Assembly: GCF_016861975.1 (NCBI RefSeq)
Contig: NZ_BOMB01000047.1
Span: 1 to 64,000, forward strand
Reading direction: 5' to 3'
Length of the DNA stretch: 64,000 nt
DNA from: Actinocatenispora rupis
Lineage (GTDB): Bacteria; Actinomycetota; Actinomycetes; Mycobacteriales; Micromonosporaceae
The notes under the pieces are model-generated. The model was not told the origin of the DNA. It searched no databases and saw only the letters and a list, made by a program, of their open reading frames with translations. A program made the position numbers and the translations under genes. How positions within the stretch are numbered: position 1 is the first letter of the stretch; the number at the start of each line of letters is the position of its first letter. Below are positions 17,766-26,596 of the stretch, one piece after another.

Positions 17766-18538
17766 GCCGCGCGCTGCACGCCGAGTGGACGAAGCTGCGC
17801 ACCCTGCCCGGCACCGGCTGGCTGCTGCTCGGCACCGTCGCCGTCACCGTGGCGGTCGGCGCCGCCGCCGCGGCCACCGTCTCCTGCCACACCACCACCT
17901 GCGGGTACGACACGCCCAAGCTCGCCCTCTCCGGCGTACTCGCCGGCCAGGCGCTCGCCGCCCTGCTCGCCGTCACCGCCGTGACCACCGAGTACGGCAC
18001 CGGCCTGGCCACGGTGACGTACGCGGCGCTGCCTCGGCGTACCGGGGTGCTGGCGGCGCGGGCGACCGTCGTGGCCGCGGTGACCGCGGTCGCCGGTACT
18101 CTCGGCGTGGCGGGCTCCCTGCTGGTGGCGCGGATCCTGTTGCCGCGCAACGGTTTCACGCCTGTCCACGGCTACCCACCGCTGTCGCTGGCCGACGGGC
18201 CGACCCTGCGCGCCGCCACCGGCACCGTGCTTTACCTGGTGCTCGTGGCACTGTTCGCCCTCGGCGTCGCCACCGCCGTACGCGACACCGCCGCGGGCGT
18301 CGGCCTCGTCGCCGGCGTCCTGTACGTGCTCCAGATCGCGCCGTACGTGGTCGGCGACCCCGGCTGGCAGCGCGCGCTGTGGCGGCTGTCGCCGACGAAC
18401 GCCGGACTCACCGTCCAGGCCACCCGGCACCTGTCGCACTACCCGCTCGGGCCGTGGGCGGGGCTCGGCGTCCTCGCCGCCTGGTCCGCCGCGGCCCTGC
18501 TCGCCGGCGGCCTGCTGCTCAAGTACCGCGACGCCTGA
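17762..18538 (+). CDS. ABC-2-type permease
   Basis: A 258-residue protein with six predicted helices and the N-terminal AEWTKLRTLPGTGW shared with the preceding permease but without its extracellular insert. The two are probably paralogous and form a heterodimeric channel with the ATPase. Two Cys residues in the first extracellular loop (SCHTTTCG) could form a disulfide. ATG 17762 overlaps the previous stop (ATGA). A perfect 17-bp hairpin follows 2 bp after the stop codon and ends the operon. Confidence 0.85.
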   Translation: MSRALHAEWTKLRTLPGTGWLLLGTVAVTVAVGAAAAATVSCHTTTCGYDTPKLALSGVLAGQALAALLAVTAVTTEYGTGLATVTYAALPRRTGVLAARATVVAAVTAVAGTLGVAGSLLVARILLPRNGFTPVHGYPPLSLADGPTLRAATGTVLYLVLVALFALGVATAVRDTAAGVGLVAGVLYVLQIAPYVVGDPGWQRALWRLSPTNAGLTVQATRHLSHYPLGPWAGLGVLAAWSAAALLAGGLLLKYRDA

Positions 18539-18540
18539 CC

Positions 18541-18577
18541 AGCCCGGAAGGCGTTGCCCCGCAACGCCTTCCGGGCT
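18541..18577 (+). terminator. Perfect 17-bp hairpin terminator
   Basis: Arms 18541-18557 and 18561-18577 are perfectly complementary around a CCC loop, right after the last ABC gene. There is no following T-run, as is common for actinobacterial terminators. Confidence 0.8.
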
Positions 18578-18626
18578 CCCGTGGCACCCCGCAGCCCGGA
18601 GCCGCGCGCCAGCGCGAAGCTAGGTG

Positions 18627-19640
18627 TTAGGGACGCTTCTCGAGGTGTTCTTTGACCTCCTGCGCGACGACGCGTGACGCCTCCGCCAGCCCTTGTTCGC
18701 CGATGAGCATCGCAATCTGAAGGAACGCGACGAACTCGTCGGTCGAGGGACCGAGCGAGAGCCCTGAGACACGCTGCCAGTTGGAGACGTGTAGCAGCAC
18801 CTGATCGCCGTGCACGTCCGCGGAAACCAGCCGGCTGTATACCCATTCCCGGGTCCGTGTCGAGCCTGTGAAGACCACGCGCTTGCTGGTCACGGTGACC
18901 GCACCTTCGTCCACGACGGTCTGCTCCACCTGGCCCGGTACGTACTTGCCGTGAACGCCGCCGACGCGTACCCGGACGCCGGCAGCTACCCGAATACTCG
19001 CTCCGCGCGACCCGCTCGTGTAGGCCCCGCCCGTTGCGCGAGGCTCGACAAGATCACCGATACCCGTCCACACGCCCATCTCGCTTGGCCGCAGTACCAG
19101 GCCGCCATCCCAGTGGGAACCATCGCCGATGCCGGTGGTCGCGTGGGAGAGCCGTTGCAGAAGGTCGTGTTCACGTTGCCACTGTTCGCGCCGCTGGGCG
19201 AGTTCCTTGGCCTGCTTGCGTGCTGCTCGTCGCTGCGACCGTCCAAGCCTCGGGGCCGGGACAGCACTCGGGCCATGGCGGGCGCCTGAGTCAGCATCTG
19301 GTGCTAGCTCGGCGGCGGGACCTGCGGATGCCGGCCGGGTCGTCTTCTCCGCATCGCTCGATTCGTTTAATGCCGCCATGAGCCGCCTGAAAGTTTCCGC
19401 CTGCTTCCGGCGAAAATGGAGCTTATAGGTCTGGCCGGTTACCGACGTAATGGCTAGCTCGCCGTTGATCAACCGGCGCGCGTCGCGAAGCTGCAGGCGA
19501 CCGATCTGGCTCGCCGAAAGAGTCACGTCAGCTGTCTGACCGTGCCCTGCCAAGGCAAGGCGGGCCGCCTTGTTGCTCCCACGGACCCGTAGAGTCGATC
19601 CGTCCCACGAGCCGTGGATCATGTAGCCGTCGAACTCCAC
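18627..19640 (-). CDS. Two PH-like domains joined by a charged coiled coil
   Basis: A 337-residue protein of unknown function. Residues about 1-92 resemble the bacterial PH-like/DUF4429 fold (DGSTLRVRGSN, INGELAITS, LHFRRKQAETFRRL). A polar region of about 60 residues and an Arg/Gln/Glu-rich coiled coil (about 145-180) follow, then a second PH-like domain (KYVPGQVEQTVVDEG, VTSKRVVFTGS, TREWVYSRL). Such double-strand folds act as membrane- or protein-binding modules in actinobacteria. No signal peptide. GTG 19640 is the chosen start, ATG 19622 the alternative. Codon use is less GC- and GTAC-biased than the neighbours, hinting at transfer. Confidence 0.6.
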   Translation of the reverse strand: MEFDGYMIHGSWDGSTLRVRGSNKAARLALAGHGQTADVTLSASQIGRLQLRDARRLINGELAITSVTGQTYKLHFRRKQAETFRRLMAALNESSDAEKTTRPASAGPAAELAPDADSGARHGPSAVPAPRLGRSQRRAARKQAKELAQRREQWQREHDLLQRLSHATTGIGDGSHWDGGLVLRPSEMGVWTGIGDLVEPRATGGAYTSGSRGASIRVAAGVRVRVGGVHGKYVPGQVEQTVVDEGAVTVTSKRVVFTGSTRTREWVYSRLVSADVHGDQVLLHVSNWQRVSGLSLGPSTDEFVAFLQIAMLIGEQGLAEASRVVAQEVKEHLEKRP

Positions 19641-20188
19641 ACTGCCGACTGTCCCTGCGATGCCGCATTCGTTGTAGGACCGGACGACCGGTCCTCCGGA
19701 CCGTGCGGGCCGTCTACGCCAACGAACCTCCGAGGGAGGGTCCACGGTACGGACGTGGTTCGGTCCGGAGCTGGACACACCTCGGACGTGCCTCCGTCGG
19801 AGCCTACGGCGGATGCCCAGATCTCCCGGTCTTGATGTTGTTGGTGCTGACCGCGTGCTGACTGGTGCAGTGGCGTCCGCGGCCTGACCTGCAGAAACTG
19901 CTCCCAGCACGACTATCACCCAGATCTACGAGGGCACGAACCAGGTTCATTGCATCGTCATGGCCCGCCAAGTCCTCACCCGCCCCTGACGACGGATGCC
20001 ACACACCCCGGCATGCCCGCTACCGGCGGGTACGGAGCACCGGAAAGCGTTGGGGGACGGGGGATCGGGAAGGGTTGGGGTGGTACGGGCCGGCAAGCTG
20101 TGCAGATCGCGTACCGGTGGGGCCGCTGCCGTGTACAGTGCCGGTCGGTCCCGTCCGGGGGCCGGTGCCGGACAACGGAGGAACGCGA
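19641..20188. other. Non-coding interval upstream of the cyclase gene
   Basis: About 550 bp of lower-GC sequence without a convincing gene. Short open frames on both strands have no recognisable product, no Shine-Dalgarno and atypical composition. An inverted segment near 19680-19700 (CCGGTCCTCCGGACCG-like) is the only local structure noted. Confidence 0.55.
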
Positions 20189-21007
20189 GTGGTGTCACGA
20201 CGTGGGGTCGCCGCCGGCGGGATCGCCGCGGTGGCCGGTGGGCTCGGCGGGTTGGCGTTGGGTGGCGGGCCGGCGGCGGCGGGCGGCGGGGTCCGGCTGG
20301 ACCGGATGCGGCTGGTGAGCCTGTCGCACGTGAACGATCCGGCGACGACGAACGTGTTCCCCGGCGATCCGCCGTTCCGGTTCCGTACGATCGCGACGAT
20401 CCCCGACGACGGGTACCTGTTGCACTACGTCGAGGAGGGCGAGCACACCGGTACGCACTGGGGCGCGCCCGGCCACTTCAACACGGGCGAGCCGCTCGCC
20501 GACGAGCTGGACCCGTCGGATCTGTTCCTGCCGGCGGTGAAGGTCGACGTGCGGGAGCAGTGCCGCGACGATCCCGACTACGCGGTCTCGGTCGAGGATC
20601 TGAAGGCGTGGGAGCGCAGGCACGGCCGGATCCCGGACGGCGCGATGGTCGTGCTGTGGACGGGGTGGGACGCGAAGTGGGGCACCGACGCGTACCCGAA
20701 CGCGGACGCCGAGGGGGTCATGCACCAGCCGGGGTTCGGCCTGCCGGCGGTGCGGTGGCTGGTGGACACCGGGCGGCTGGGCCGCACCGGCGGCACCGGT
20801 ACGGACACGTTCTCGCCGGACGTGGGCACCGACGAGACGTACGCGGTGTCGAAGCTGGTGTACCAGGAGCACCGGATCAGCCTGGAGGTGCTGGGGAACC
20901 TGGCGGCGCTGCCGGAGACGGGCGCCTGGGTGCTGGCCGGCGGCCCGATCCACCGGCACGGCGCGGGATCCACGGCGACGATCTTCGCGTTCGTGCCGAC
21001 CGACTGA
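20189..21007 (+). CDS. Secreted cyclase-family (kynurenine formamidase-like) hydrolase
   Basis: A 272-residue protein of the metal-dependent cyclase family (PF04199). After an SRRG-containing Tat-like signal peptide (about residues 1-33) come LSHVNDPAT and the family signature as HTGTHWGAPGHF; the usual form is HxGTHxDxPxH, so the metal-binding Asp is Gly here. The C-terminal half keeps GMAMVV-like GAMVVLWTGW and HRISLEVLGNL. Family members open cyclic amides or formamides at a zinc or manganese centre. GTG 20189 has GGAGG 8 bases upstream. It stands alone and is followed by a bidirectional hairpin. Confidence 0.8.
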   Translation: MVSRRGVAAGGIAAVAGGLGGLALGGGPAAAGGGVRLDRMRLVSLSHVNDPATTNVFPGDPPFRFRTIATIPDDGYLLHYVEEGEHTGTHWGAPGHFNTGEPLADELDPSDLFLPAVKVDVREQCRDDPDYAVSVEDLKAWERRHGRIPDGAMVVLWTGWDAKWGTDAYPNADAEGVMHQPGFGLPAVRWLVDTGRLGRTGGTGTDTFSPDVGTDETYAVSKLVYQEHRISLEVLGNLAALPETGAWVLAGGPIHRHGAGSTATIFAFVPTD

Positions 21008-21017
21008 CGCCCGCGCG

Positions 21018-21049
21018 GGCCGGATCGGCTCAACGGAGCCGTTCCGGCC
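21018..21049. terminator. Bidirectional hairpin between convergent genes
   Basis: Arms 21018-21031 and 21036-21049 (14 bp, one T-T mismatch) around an AACG tetraloop, between the stops of the cyclase gene and the GGDEF gene; it can end transcription from both sides. Confidence 0.72.
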
Positions 21050-21052
21050 GGG

Positions 21053-22585
21053 TCAGGGCGCGACGACCATGCGGCCCTTGCCGTCGCGCTTCCCGGCGTA
21101 CATGGCGGTGTCGGCGCGGCCGAGCAGGTCGTCGGGCGTGACCGTGGCGCCGGCGGGTGGGCTGGTGACGCCGAGGCTGGCGCCGAGGAACACGGTGCCG
21201 GCGGCCACCGGGTACGGTTCGGCGAGCGCGGCGAGGATCCGTTCGCCGACGCGCCGCGCCACCTCGGGCAGGTCGGCCCCGCCCTCCAGGAGTACGGCGA
21301 ACTCGTCGCCGCCGAGCCGCGCGACCGTGTCGCCGCCGCGTACGCAGGAGAGCAGCCGGTCGGCGACGTCGCGCAGGACCGCGTCACCGGTGGCGTGGCC
21401 GTACCGGTCGTTGACGGCCTTGAAGTCGTCGAGGTCGACGAACATCAGCGCGAGGGGCCGGTGTCCGGAGCGCCCGGTGGCGGCGGCGAGCCGTTCGGCG
21501 AAGAGGGTACGGTTCGCCAGCCCGGTCAACGGATCGTGGTACGCCTGGTGCGTGAGGCGCTCCTGCGCCTGGCGTACGCGTTCGAGCAGGATCCGGTTCT
21601 CGACGAGGGTGATGAGCTGGCGTACCACCACCAGCCCGGCGACCAGCAGCCCCAGGTAGATCGTGGGCGCGGACGGCCGGTGCCCGAGCGCGGTCCACAG
21701 CGCGATGACGATCCCGCTCGCCGTGGGCGGCAGGTACGGCAGGAGCAGGTGTGGCCAGTCGGTGCGCCACTCCCGGCGGCGGCGCCCGTCGCGGCGGATC
21801 CGGGACCACTCCGGGGCGACCATTGCCAGGGCGATGAGCGCGGGCCCGGCCACGAACCCGACGTCGGCGGCCGGCTTCATCCGTTCGGCGCCGATGCTGA
21901 CCAGCCAGGCGAACACGCTGTCGGACGCGGAGATCGCGACGAGGCCCAGCCCGAGCAGCAGCAGCGGCAGCCGGTCCACCGCCGACACCTGCCGGACCAG
22001 CGCCAGCAGGATGACCATCACGACCAGCGTCAGGTCCGTCGTCGGGTACGCGATGGCGATCGCGAACGCCAGCCGCGTCGGCGCACCCTGGTGTACGACG
22101 GCGGAGAGGGTGGTCTGCCAGGCGAGCAGCAGCATGCTGAACACCACGATGAGCCCGTCGAGTACCAGCGTGGTGTGGCCGCGTGGGCGGGCCGCGGCGG
22201 TACCGGAGGGTGCGGCGGCGCTGGCCGCGACCAGCAGCGCCGGCAGCGCGAACAGCGGCAGCATCAGGTAGCCGATGTCGGCGACGCCGGGCGACGGCAT
22301 CGGCGTGTCGCCGAACACCTGGTACCAGGACCAGATCGCCTGCCCGCAGCCCCAGCCGAACATCGCGCACCCGATCAGCACCCGCCACCACCGGGTACGC
22401 CCCGCGACGCGGGCCGCGGTGGCCCAGGCGGTACCGGCCGCGACGAGCGCGCCGAGAAGTTGCGCGAGGTCGTCCAGGACGACGGTCGTCGTGGCGCCCA
22501 ACGCGTGCGTGGTGGTCAGCAGCGTGGTCGTCGCGACCAGGACGGCGGTGCCCGCGGCCACCGGCAGGAACCGCTGCGTCCTCAT
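21053..22585 (-). CDS. Membrane-bound GGDEF diguanylate cyclase
   Basis: A 510-residue protein: about eight hydrophobic helices in the first 330 residues, then a GGDEF domain beginning HDPLTGLANR. The active-site loop is intact (ARLGGDEFAVL), and an RGGD five residues before it forms the allosteric I-site, so product inhibition by c-di-GMP is expected. It would make c-di-GMP from two GTP at the membrane in response to an unknown signal. No EAL domain is attached. Start ATG 22585 is uncertain; a GTG at 22612 behind GAGGG is an alternative adding nine residues. Confidence 0.88.
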   Translation of the reverse strand: MRTQRFLPVAAGTAVLVATTTLLTTTHALGATTTVVLDDLAQLLGALVAAGTAWATAARVAGRTRWWRVLIGCAMFGWGCGQAIWSWYQVFGDTPMPSPGVADIGYLMLPLFALPALLVAASAAAPSGTAAARPRGHTTLVLDGLIVVFSMLLLAWQTTLSAVVHQGAPTRLAFAIAIAYPTTDLTLVVMVILLALVRQVSAVDRLPLLLLGLGLVAISASDSVFAWLVSIGAERMKPAADVGFVAGPALIALAMVAPEWSRIRRDGRRRREWRTDWPHLLLPYLPPTASGIVIALWTALGHRPSAPTIYLGLLVAGLVVVRQLITLVENRILLERVRQAQERLTHQAYHDPLTGLANRTLFAERLAAATGRSGHRPLALMFVDLDDFKAVNDRYGHATGDAVLRDVADRLLSCVRGGDTVARLGGDEFAVLLEGGADLPEVARRVGERILAALAEPYPVAAGTVFLGASLGVTSPPAGATVTPDDLLGRADTAMYAGKRDGKGRMVVAP

Positions 22586-22734
22586 CGTCGCGTCATCGGT
22601 GCGTCCCACCCCTCGGCCCCGCACCGCGACCCCGTGTCCCGGCCCGACCACCGACCGGCAGTGGCGCCCGTCGATGGAACCACATGCTACCGACGAAAAC
22701 GGGCACCGATGATCAACCCCGGCGGGAACGCGCG

Positions 22735-23715
22735 TCAGGCCCGGGCGAGGGTACTGCCGAGCGCCGTGCGTTCGTACAGGACGCGGGGGCCGTCGCGGTG
22801 CGCGGTGAGCAGCCCGGTGTCGCGGAGTACGGACAGGTGCGCGGAGACCGAGGACAGCGCGAGCCCGAGCCGGCGGGCCAGCACGGTCGTGGTGACCGGC
22901 TCGTCGACGGCCGCCAGTACGGCGGCGCGGCCGGTGCCGAGCAGCCGGGACAGCGCCGCGGACGCCGACGCCGCGGGCCGCCACAGCGCATCGATGCCGC
23001 GCGCCGGGTAGATCAGGGTCGGCTGCCACGGCGACGCGAACCCGCTGACCGGCTCGGGCCAGCAGTACACGCTGGGCATGAGCAGCAGGCCGCGGCCGGC
23101 GAGGGTCTGCACCCGCCGGACCCGCTCCGCCGACCGGTACGTGAGCGTCCCGTCGGTCCAGGCGATCCGCGGGTGCAGGTCGGCGAACAGCGCCTCCAGC
23201 CCGCCGGCGGCGAGTCGCCGGGAGCGGTGCGCGATGTCGGCGGCGAGGACGGCGCGCACGCGCGGCCAGTCCGCCTCGACCAGGGCGTGCCAGGCCCGTT
23301 CGGTCGCGTCGGCGAGCCGGCGTACCGCGGCGGCGGGGTCGGCGAGCAGCGTGCGCCCGGCGGCCGAGTCCGCGGCACCGGCCAGCGACCGCCGCATCTC
23401 CTCGTACGCGACGGTCGGGTCGGTGGCGCGCAGCCGGGCGATCTCCTCGTCGAACGTGGCGGCCGCGGTGTACGGCGCGTCCGGCGGCGGCCCGAGGAAG
23501 TCCGGCGTGTAGCCGGGGGTCGGCATCAGCAGCCACAGCTCGGCGAGGTCGAGTCCGGCGACCGCGGCGCGCGTCCGGTCCAGCCACGGCACGTGGTACG
23601 CGTGGCGTTCGGTGCGCCGCAGCGTCCGTACGGCCTCGTGGGTCTCGCACAGCGGCGACACCGCGAACCGGCACCGGACCAGGTCGTCCGGGCCGAACCG
23701 GAGTTCCAGCGGCAC
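22735..23715 (-). CDS. ArsR-type winged-helix regulator with DUF5937 N-terminus
   Basis: A 326-residue protein. The C-terminal about 80 residues are an ArsR-like winged helix (VTTTVLARRLGLALSSVSAHL, LRDTGLLTAHRDGPRVLYER). The N-terminal about 230 residues match the DUF5937-type domain of actinobacterial regulators (LRFGPDDLVRCRFAVSPL). No metal-binding Cys cluster is visible, so the signal is probably not a metal. GTG 23715 is the start. It is divergent from the MFS gene by 67 bp, so it very likely represses that transporter. Confidence 0.85.
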   Translation of the reverse strand: MPLELRFGPDDLVRCRFAVSPLCETHEAVRTLRRTERHAYHVPWLDRTRAAVAGLDLAELWLLMPTPGYTPDFLGPPPDAPYTAAATFDEEIARLRATDPTVAYEEMRRSLAGAADSAAGRTLLADPAAAVRRLADATERAWHALVEADWPRVRAVLAADIAHRSRRLAAGGLEALFADLHPRIAWTDGTLTYRSAERVRRVQTLAGRGLLLMPSVYCWPEPVSGFASPWQPTLIYPARGIDALWRPAASASAALSRLLGTGRAAVLAAVDEPVTTTVLARRLGLALSSVSAHLSVLRDTGLLTAHRDGPRVLYERTALGSTLARA

Positions 23716-23782
23716 GGCGCCCCCTTTCGTTCCCCGCCGAAACAGTAGGCCGCGGCGGCGGGTGCCGGCAGGCTCGTCGACC

Positions 23783-25000
23783 ATGTCCCTGCTCACCCGA
23801 CGCACCGGCTACCGCGACGTGTTCGCCGTGGCCGAGTTCCGCGCCGTGTTCGCCGCCCACGTCCTGTCGATCCTCGGTGAGGTACTGGCCGGCATCGCAC
23901 TGTCCGTCCTGGTGTACCGGCTGACCGGGTCGCCGCTGCTGAGCGCGCTGACGTTCGCGCTCGGCCTGCTGCCGTACGCGCTGGGCGGCACGGTCCTCGC
24001 CTCGGTCGCCGACCGCTTCCCGGCCCGCCGGGTACTCGTCGCGTGCGACCTGCTGTGCGCGGCCGCCGCCGTCGGCCTCGCCGTGCCTGGTACGCCGGTG
24101 GTCGTGCTGCTGGTGCTGCGCGCCGCGATGGCCGCCGTCGCCCCGGTGTTCACCGGTACCCGGGCGGCCACGCTCGCCGACATCCTCGGCCCGGGCGACG
24201 GGTACGTGCTGGGCCGGTCGCTGATCCGGCTGGTCGCGCAGGGCGGGCAGCTGGTCGGGTTCGGCGCCGGTGGCCTGCTGCTGACGATGCTGTCGCCGCG
24301 GGCGGTACTGGCCGTCACGACGGCGACGTTCCTGTGCTCGGCGCTGATCCTGCGCGCGGGTACCCGGCGGCGGCCGGCGCGCGGCGGGACCGGTCCGCTG
24401 CTCGCCGGGTCGCTGCGCGGGATGCGCCGGCTGCTGGGCGACCGCCGGATCCGCGGGCTGCTGGTCCTGGCGTGGGTACCGCCGGCGTTCGTGGTGGTGT
24501 CCGAGGCGCTGCTCACCCCGTACGCGGCGGGGATCGGCGCCGGTCCGGTCGGGCTGGGCCTGCTGATGTGCGGCATGCCGGTCGGTGCCGTCCTCGCCGA
24601 GACGCTCACCGGCGCGCTGCTCGGCCCGCGTGGCCGGGACCGCCTGGTACGCCCGGTCGCGCTGTGGGCCTGCCTGCCCGCGCTGGCGTACGCGCTGCAC
24701 CCGTCGCTGCCGCTCGCCCTGGCGTGCCAGGTCCTCACCGGCCTCGGCATCGCGTACGGGCTGGGACTGGACCGTCGCTTCGTCGCCGCGGCACCGGAGG
24801 AGCTGCGCGGCGTGGCGCTGACGCTGCAGACGGCGGGACTGATGACCGCGCAGGGCCTGGGCATGGCGCTGGCCGGCGCCGCCGCCGAGGTACTGCCGGT
24901 CCCGACGGTCGTCGCCGGCGGCGGGCTGGTCGGACTGTGCGCCGTCGCCGCCGCCCTCCGGTACGCGCGCCCCGCGCTGCGGCATGATCTGGGGTCGTGA
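23783..25000 (+). CDS. MFS transporter
   Basis: A 405-residue, 12-helix transporter of the MFS_3/enterobactin-exporter-like group: begins VFAVAEFRAVFAAHVLSILGE, motif A SVADRFPARRVLV. Likely proton-driven export of a small molecule. The ArsR-type gene reads away from it across a 67-bp gap, a regulator-transporter pair. The last codon overlaps the GTG of the DinB-like gene, so the three form one regulated locus. Confidence 0.87.
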   Translation: MSLLTRRTGYRDVFAVAEFRAVFAAHVLSILGEVLAGIALSVLVYRLTGSPLLSALTFALGLLPYALGGTVLASVADRFPARRVLVACDLLCAAAAVGLAVPGTPVVVLLVLRAAMAAVAPVFTGTRAATLADILGPGDGYVLGRSLIRLVAQGGQLVGFGAGGLLLTMLSPRAVLAVTTATFLCSALILRAGTRRRPARGGTGPLLAGSLRGMRRLLGDRRIRGLLVLAWVPPAFVVVSEALLTPYAAGIGAGPVGLGLLMCGMPVGAVLAETLTGALLGPRGRDRLVRPVALWACLPALAYALHPSLPLALACQVLTGLGIAYGLGLDRRFVAAAPEELRGVALTLQTAGLMTAQGLGMALAGAAAEVLPVPTVVAGGGLVGLCAVAAALRYARPALRHDLGS

Positions 25001-25539
25001 CCCGACGCGCCGAGATGTTCCTGCCCGAGGACCGCGACCCGCGGGCCGGCACCCGTACCACCGGGGCGGAGCTGCCGATGCTGCGCGACATGCTGGCCGC
25101 GCAGCGCGCCACGCTGGAGCTCAAGTGCGCCGGGCTGGACGCGGAGCTGGCGCGGCGGGCCGTGCCGCCGTCGACGCTGTCGCTGCTCGGCCTGGTCCGG
25201 CACCTCGCCGACGTGGAACGCCGCTGGTTCCGGCAGGTACTCGCCGGCGCCGACGCCCCGCCCCGGTACTCCTCGGCCACCGACCCGGACGGTGACTTCG
25301 ACGGCGCCGTACCGGACGCCGAGGTGGTCGCGGAGGCGTGGCGGTCGTGGCGGGACGAGGTGGCGTACGCGGACCGGTTCGTCGCGGCGGCGCCCGATCT
25401 GGACGTGACCGGCACGGACTCCTGGCGCGGCACGGTGTCGCTGCGCTGGGTGCTGCTGCACCTGATCGAGGAGTACGCGCGGCACAACGGGCACGCCGAC
25501 CTGCTGCGCGAGCGTACCGACGGGGCGCGCGGCCTGTGA
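24997..25539 (+). CDS. DinB/DUF664-family protein
   Basis: A 180-residue helical-bundle protein of the DinB-like DUF664 class. Metal-binding histidines are seen in LVRHLADVERRWF and YARHNGHADLLRE. Members are thought to be thiol (mycothiol or bacillithiol) transferases or metal hydrolases rather than DNA-damage proteins. GTG 24997 overlaps the MFS stop (GTGA), implying coupled translation and perhaps joint detoxification: modification followed by export. A paralogue lies at 34073. Confidence 0.85.
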   Translation: MTRRAEMFLPEDRDPRAGTRTTGAELPMLRDMLAAQRATLELKCAGLDAELARRAVPPSTLSLLGLVRHLADVERRWFRQVLAGADAPPRYSSATDPDGDFDGAVPDAEVVAEAWRSWRDEVAYADRFVAAAPDLDVTGTDSWRGTVSLRWVLLHLIEEYARHNGHADLLRERTDGARGL

Positions 25540-25582
25540 GGTTCGGCTGCGGGCGGGCCGGTGCGGTGGGCACAGTGGGACG

Positions 25583-26053
25583 GTGGGCGCGGAGCGTGCG
25601 GACACCGGCGAGTGGGGCAGCTCGCTGTCCCTCGACGACCAGGTCTGCTTCGCGCTGTACGCGGCGTCCCGCGCGGTGACCGCGGCGTACCGGCCGCTGC
25701 TGGCGGAGCTGGGCCTGACGTACCCGCAGTACCTGGTGCTGCTGGTGCTGTGGGAGCGCGGCGAGGTGTCGGTCGGGGAGCTGGGTGCCGCGCTGCGCCT
25801 GGACTACGGCACGCTGTCGCCGCTGCTGCAGCGGATGGCCGCCGCCGGGCTGGTGGAGCGGGAGCGGCAGCCCGCCGACGAGCGGTCGGTTCTGGTCCGG
25901 GCGGGCGAGCGGGGGAGGGCGTTGCGGCGCCGGGCCCACCGGGTACCGCCGGCGATCGGCGCGGCGACGGGGCTGTCACCGGGCGAGGCGCGCCGGCTGC
26001 GTACCGAGCTGATCGCGATCGCGGACCGGTTGGCGGGCGACCGGTCGCCGTGA
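25583..26053 (+). CDS. ohrR: OhrR, MarR-family organic peroxide sensor
   Basis: A 156-residue MarR protein with the conserved reactive Cys22 in DDQVCFALYAASRAV, the recognition helix region YGTLSPLLQRMAAAGL and the wing ERQPADERSVLV. In OhrR, oxidation of this Cys by organic hydroperoxides or hypochlorite releases DNA. It lies directly upstream of ohr in the same direction; an inverted repeat between them (26085-26117) is the candidate operator. Confidence 0.93.
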   Translation: MGAERADTGEWGSSLSLDDQVCFALYAASRAVTAAYRPLLAELGLTYPQYLVLLVLWERGEVSVGELGAALRLDYGTLSPLLQRMAAAGLVERERQPADERSVLVRAGERGRALRRRAHRVPPAIGAATGLSPGEARRLRTELIAIADRLAGDRSP

Positions 26054-26084
26054 TCCCGTTCACCGCGGGCCCGCGTCCGGCATA

Positions 26085-26117
26085 AACATTGCGTACGATC
26101 TAGTTGTGTCCAATGTT
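26085..26117. promoter_or_regulatory. Candidate OhrR operator
   Basis: Perfect 7-bp arms AACATTG and CAATGTT, 19 bp apart, in the AT-rich gap between ohrR and ohr, covering the expected ohr promoter. The inner GATCTAG core is also partly symmetric. Confidence 0.55.
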
Positions 26118-26141
26118 CATGCCGACGAGGGGAGCGCGACG

Positions 26142-26570
26142 ATGTCGAACCGCCCGACGAAGATCCTGTACACCGCGGAGGCCACCGCCGACGGCGGCCG
26201 CGCGGGGCGGGTCCGGAGTACCGACGGTGCCGTGGACCTGAAGCTCGCGCCGCCCGTCGAGATGGGCGGGGACGGCGCCGGCAGCAACCCCGAACAGCTG
26301 TTCGCCGCCGGGTACGGTGCCTGCTTCCACAGCGCGCTGGGTGTCGTCGCGCGCCGGGCCCGGGTCGACGTCGAGGGCTCCACGGTGACCGCGAAGGTCG
26401 GCATCGGCCCCACCGGCTCCGGCGGGTACGGGCTCGCCGTCGAGCTGCTCGTCGCCCTGCCCGGCGTCGCCCCGGAGGCGGCCCGCGAGCTGGTCGAGCA
26501 GGCCCACCAGGTCTGCCCGTACTCCAACGCGACCCGCGGCAACATCGACGTGACGCTCACCCTGGTCTGA
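26142..26570 (+). CDS. ohr: Ohr, organic hydroperoxide reductase
   Basis: A 142-residue OsmC/Ohr protein with the two catalytic cysteines at the canonical positions Cys61 (GACFHSAL) and Cys125 (QVCPYSNATRGN). It reduces organic hydroperoxides with dihydrolipoyl-dependent recycling in the cytosol. ATG 26142 with GAGGGGAG upstream is preferred to an in-frame GTG at 26106, which would place the start inside the operator region. It belongs to the ohrR regulon. Confidence 0.95.
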   Translation: MSNRPTKILYTAEATADGGRAGRVRSTDGAVDLKLAPPVEMGGDGAGSNPEQLFAAGYGACFHSALGVVARRARVDVEGSTVTAKVGIGPTGSGGYGLAVELLVALPGVAPEAARELVEQAHQVCPYSNATRGNIDVTLTLV

Positions 26571-26585
26571 GTCCACATCGGACGG

Positions 26586-26596
26586 TCCACTGTGGA
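26586..26596. repeat. Interspersed palindrome TCCACTGTGGA
   Basis: Same core as at 3858, placed between the ends of ohr and the convergent acyl-CoA ligase gene. Confidence 0.45.

Noticed and set aside
19804-20004. Possible 66-residue minus-strand gene
   Set aside because: No Shine-Dalgarno, no recognisable features; lies in non-coding low-GC sequence.
22586-24985. Extension of the GGDEF frame to 24985 on the minus strand
   Set aside because: It is antisense to the MFS gene and overlaps the ArsR-type gene in another frame, with low-complexity Arg/Gln-rich translation; the real protein starts near 22585.
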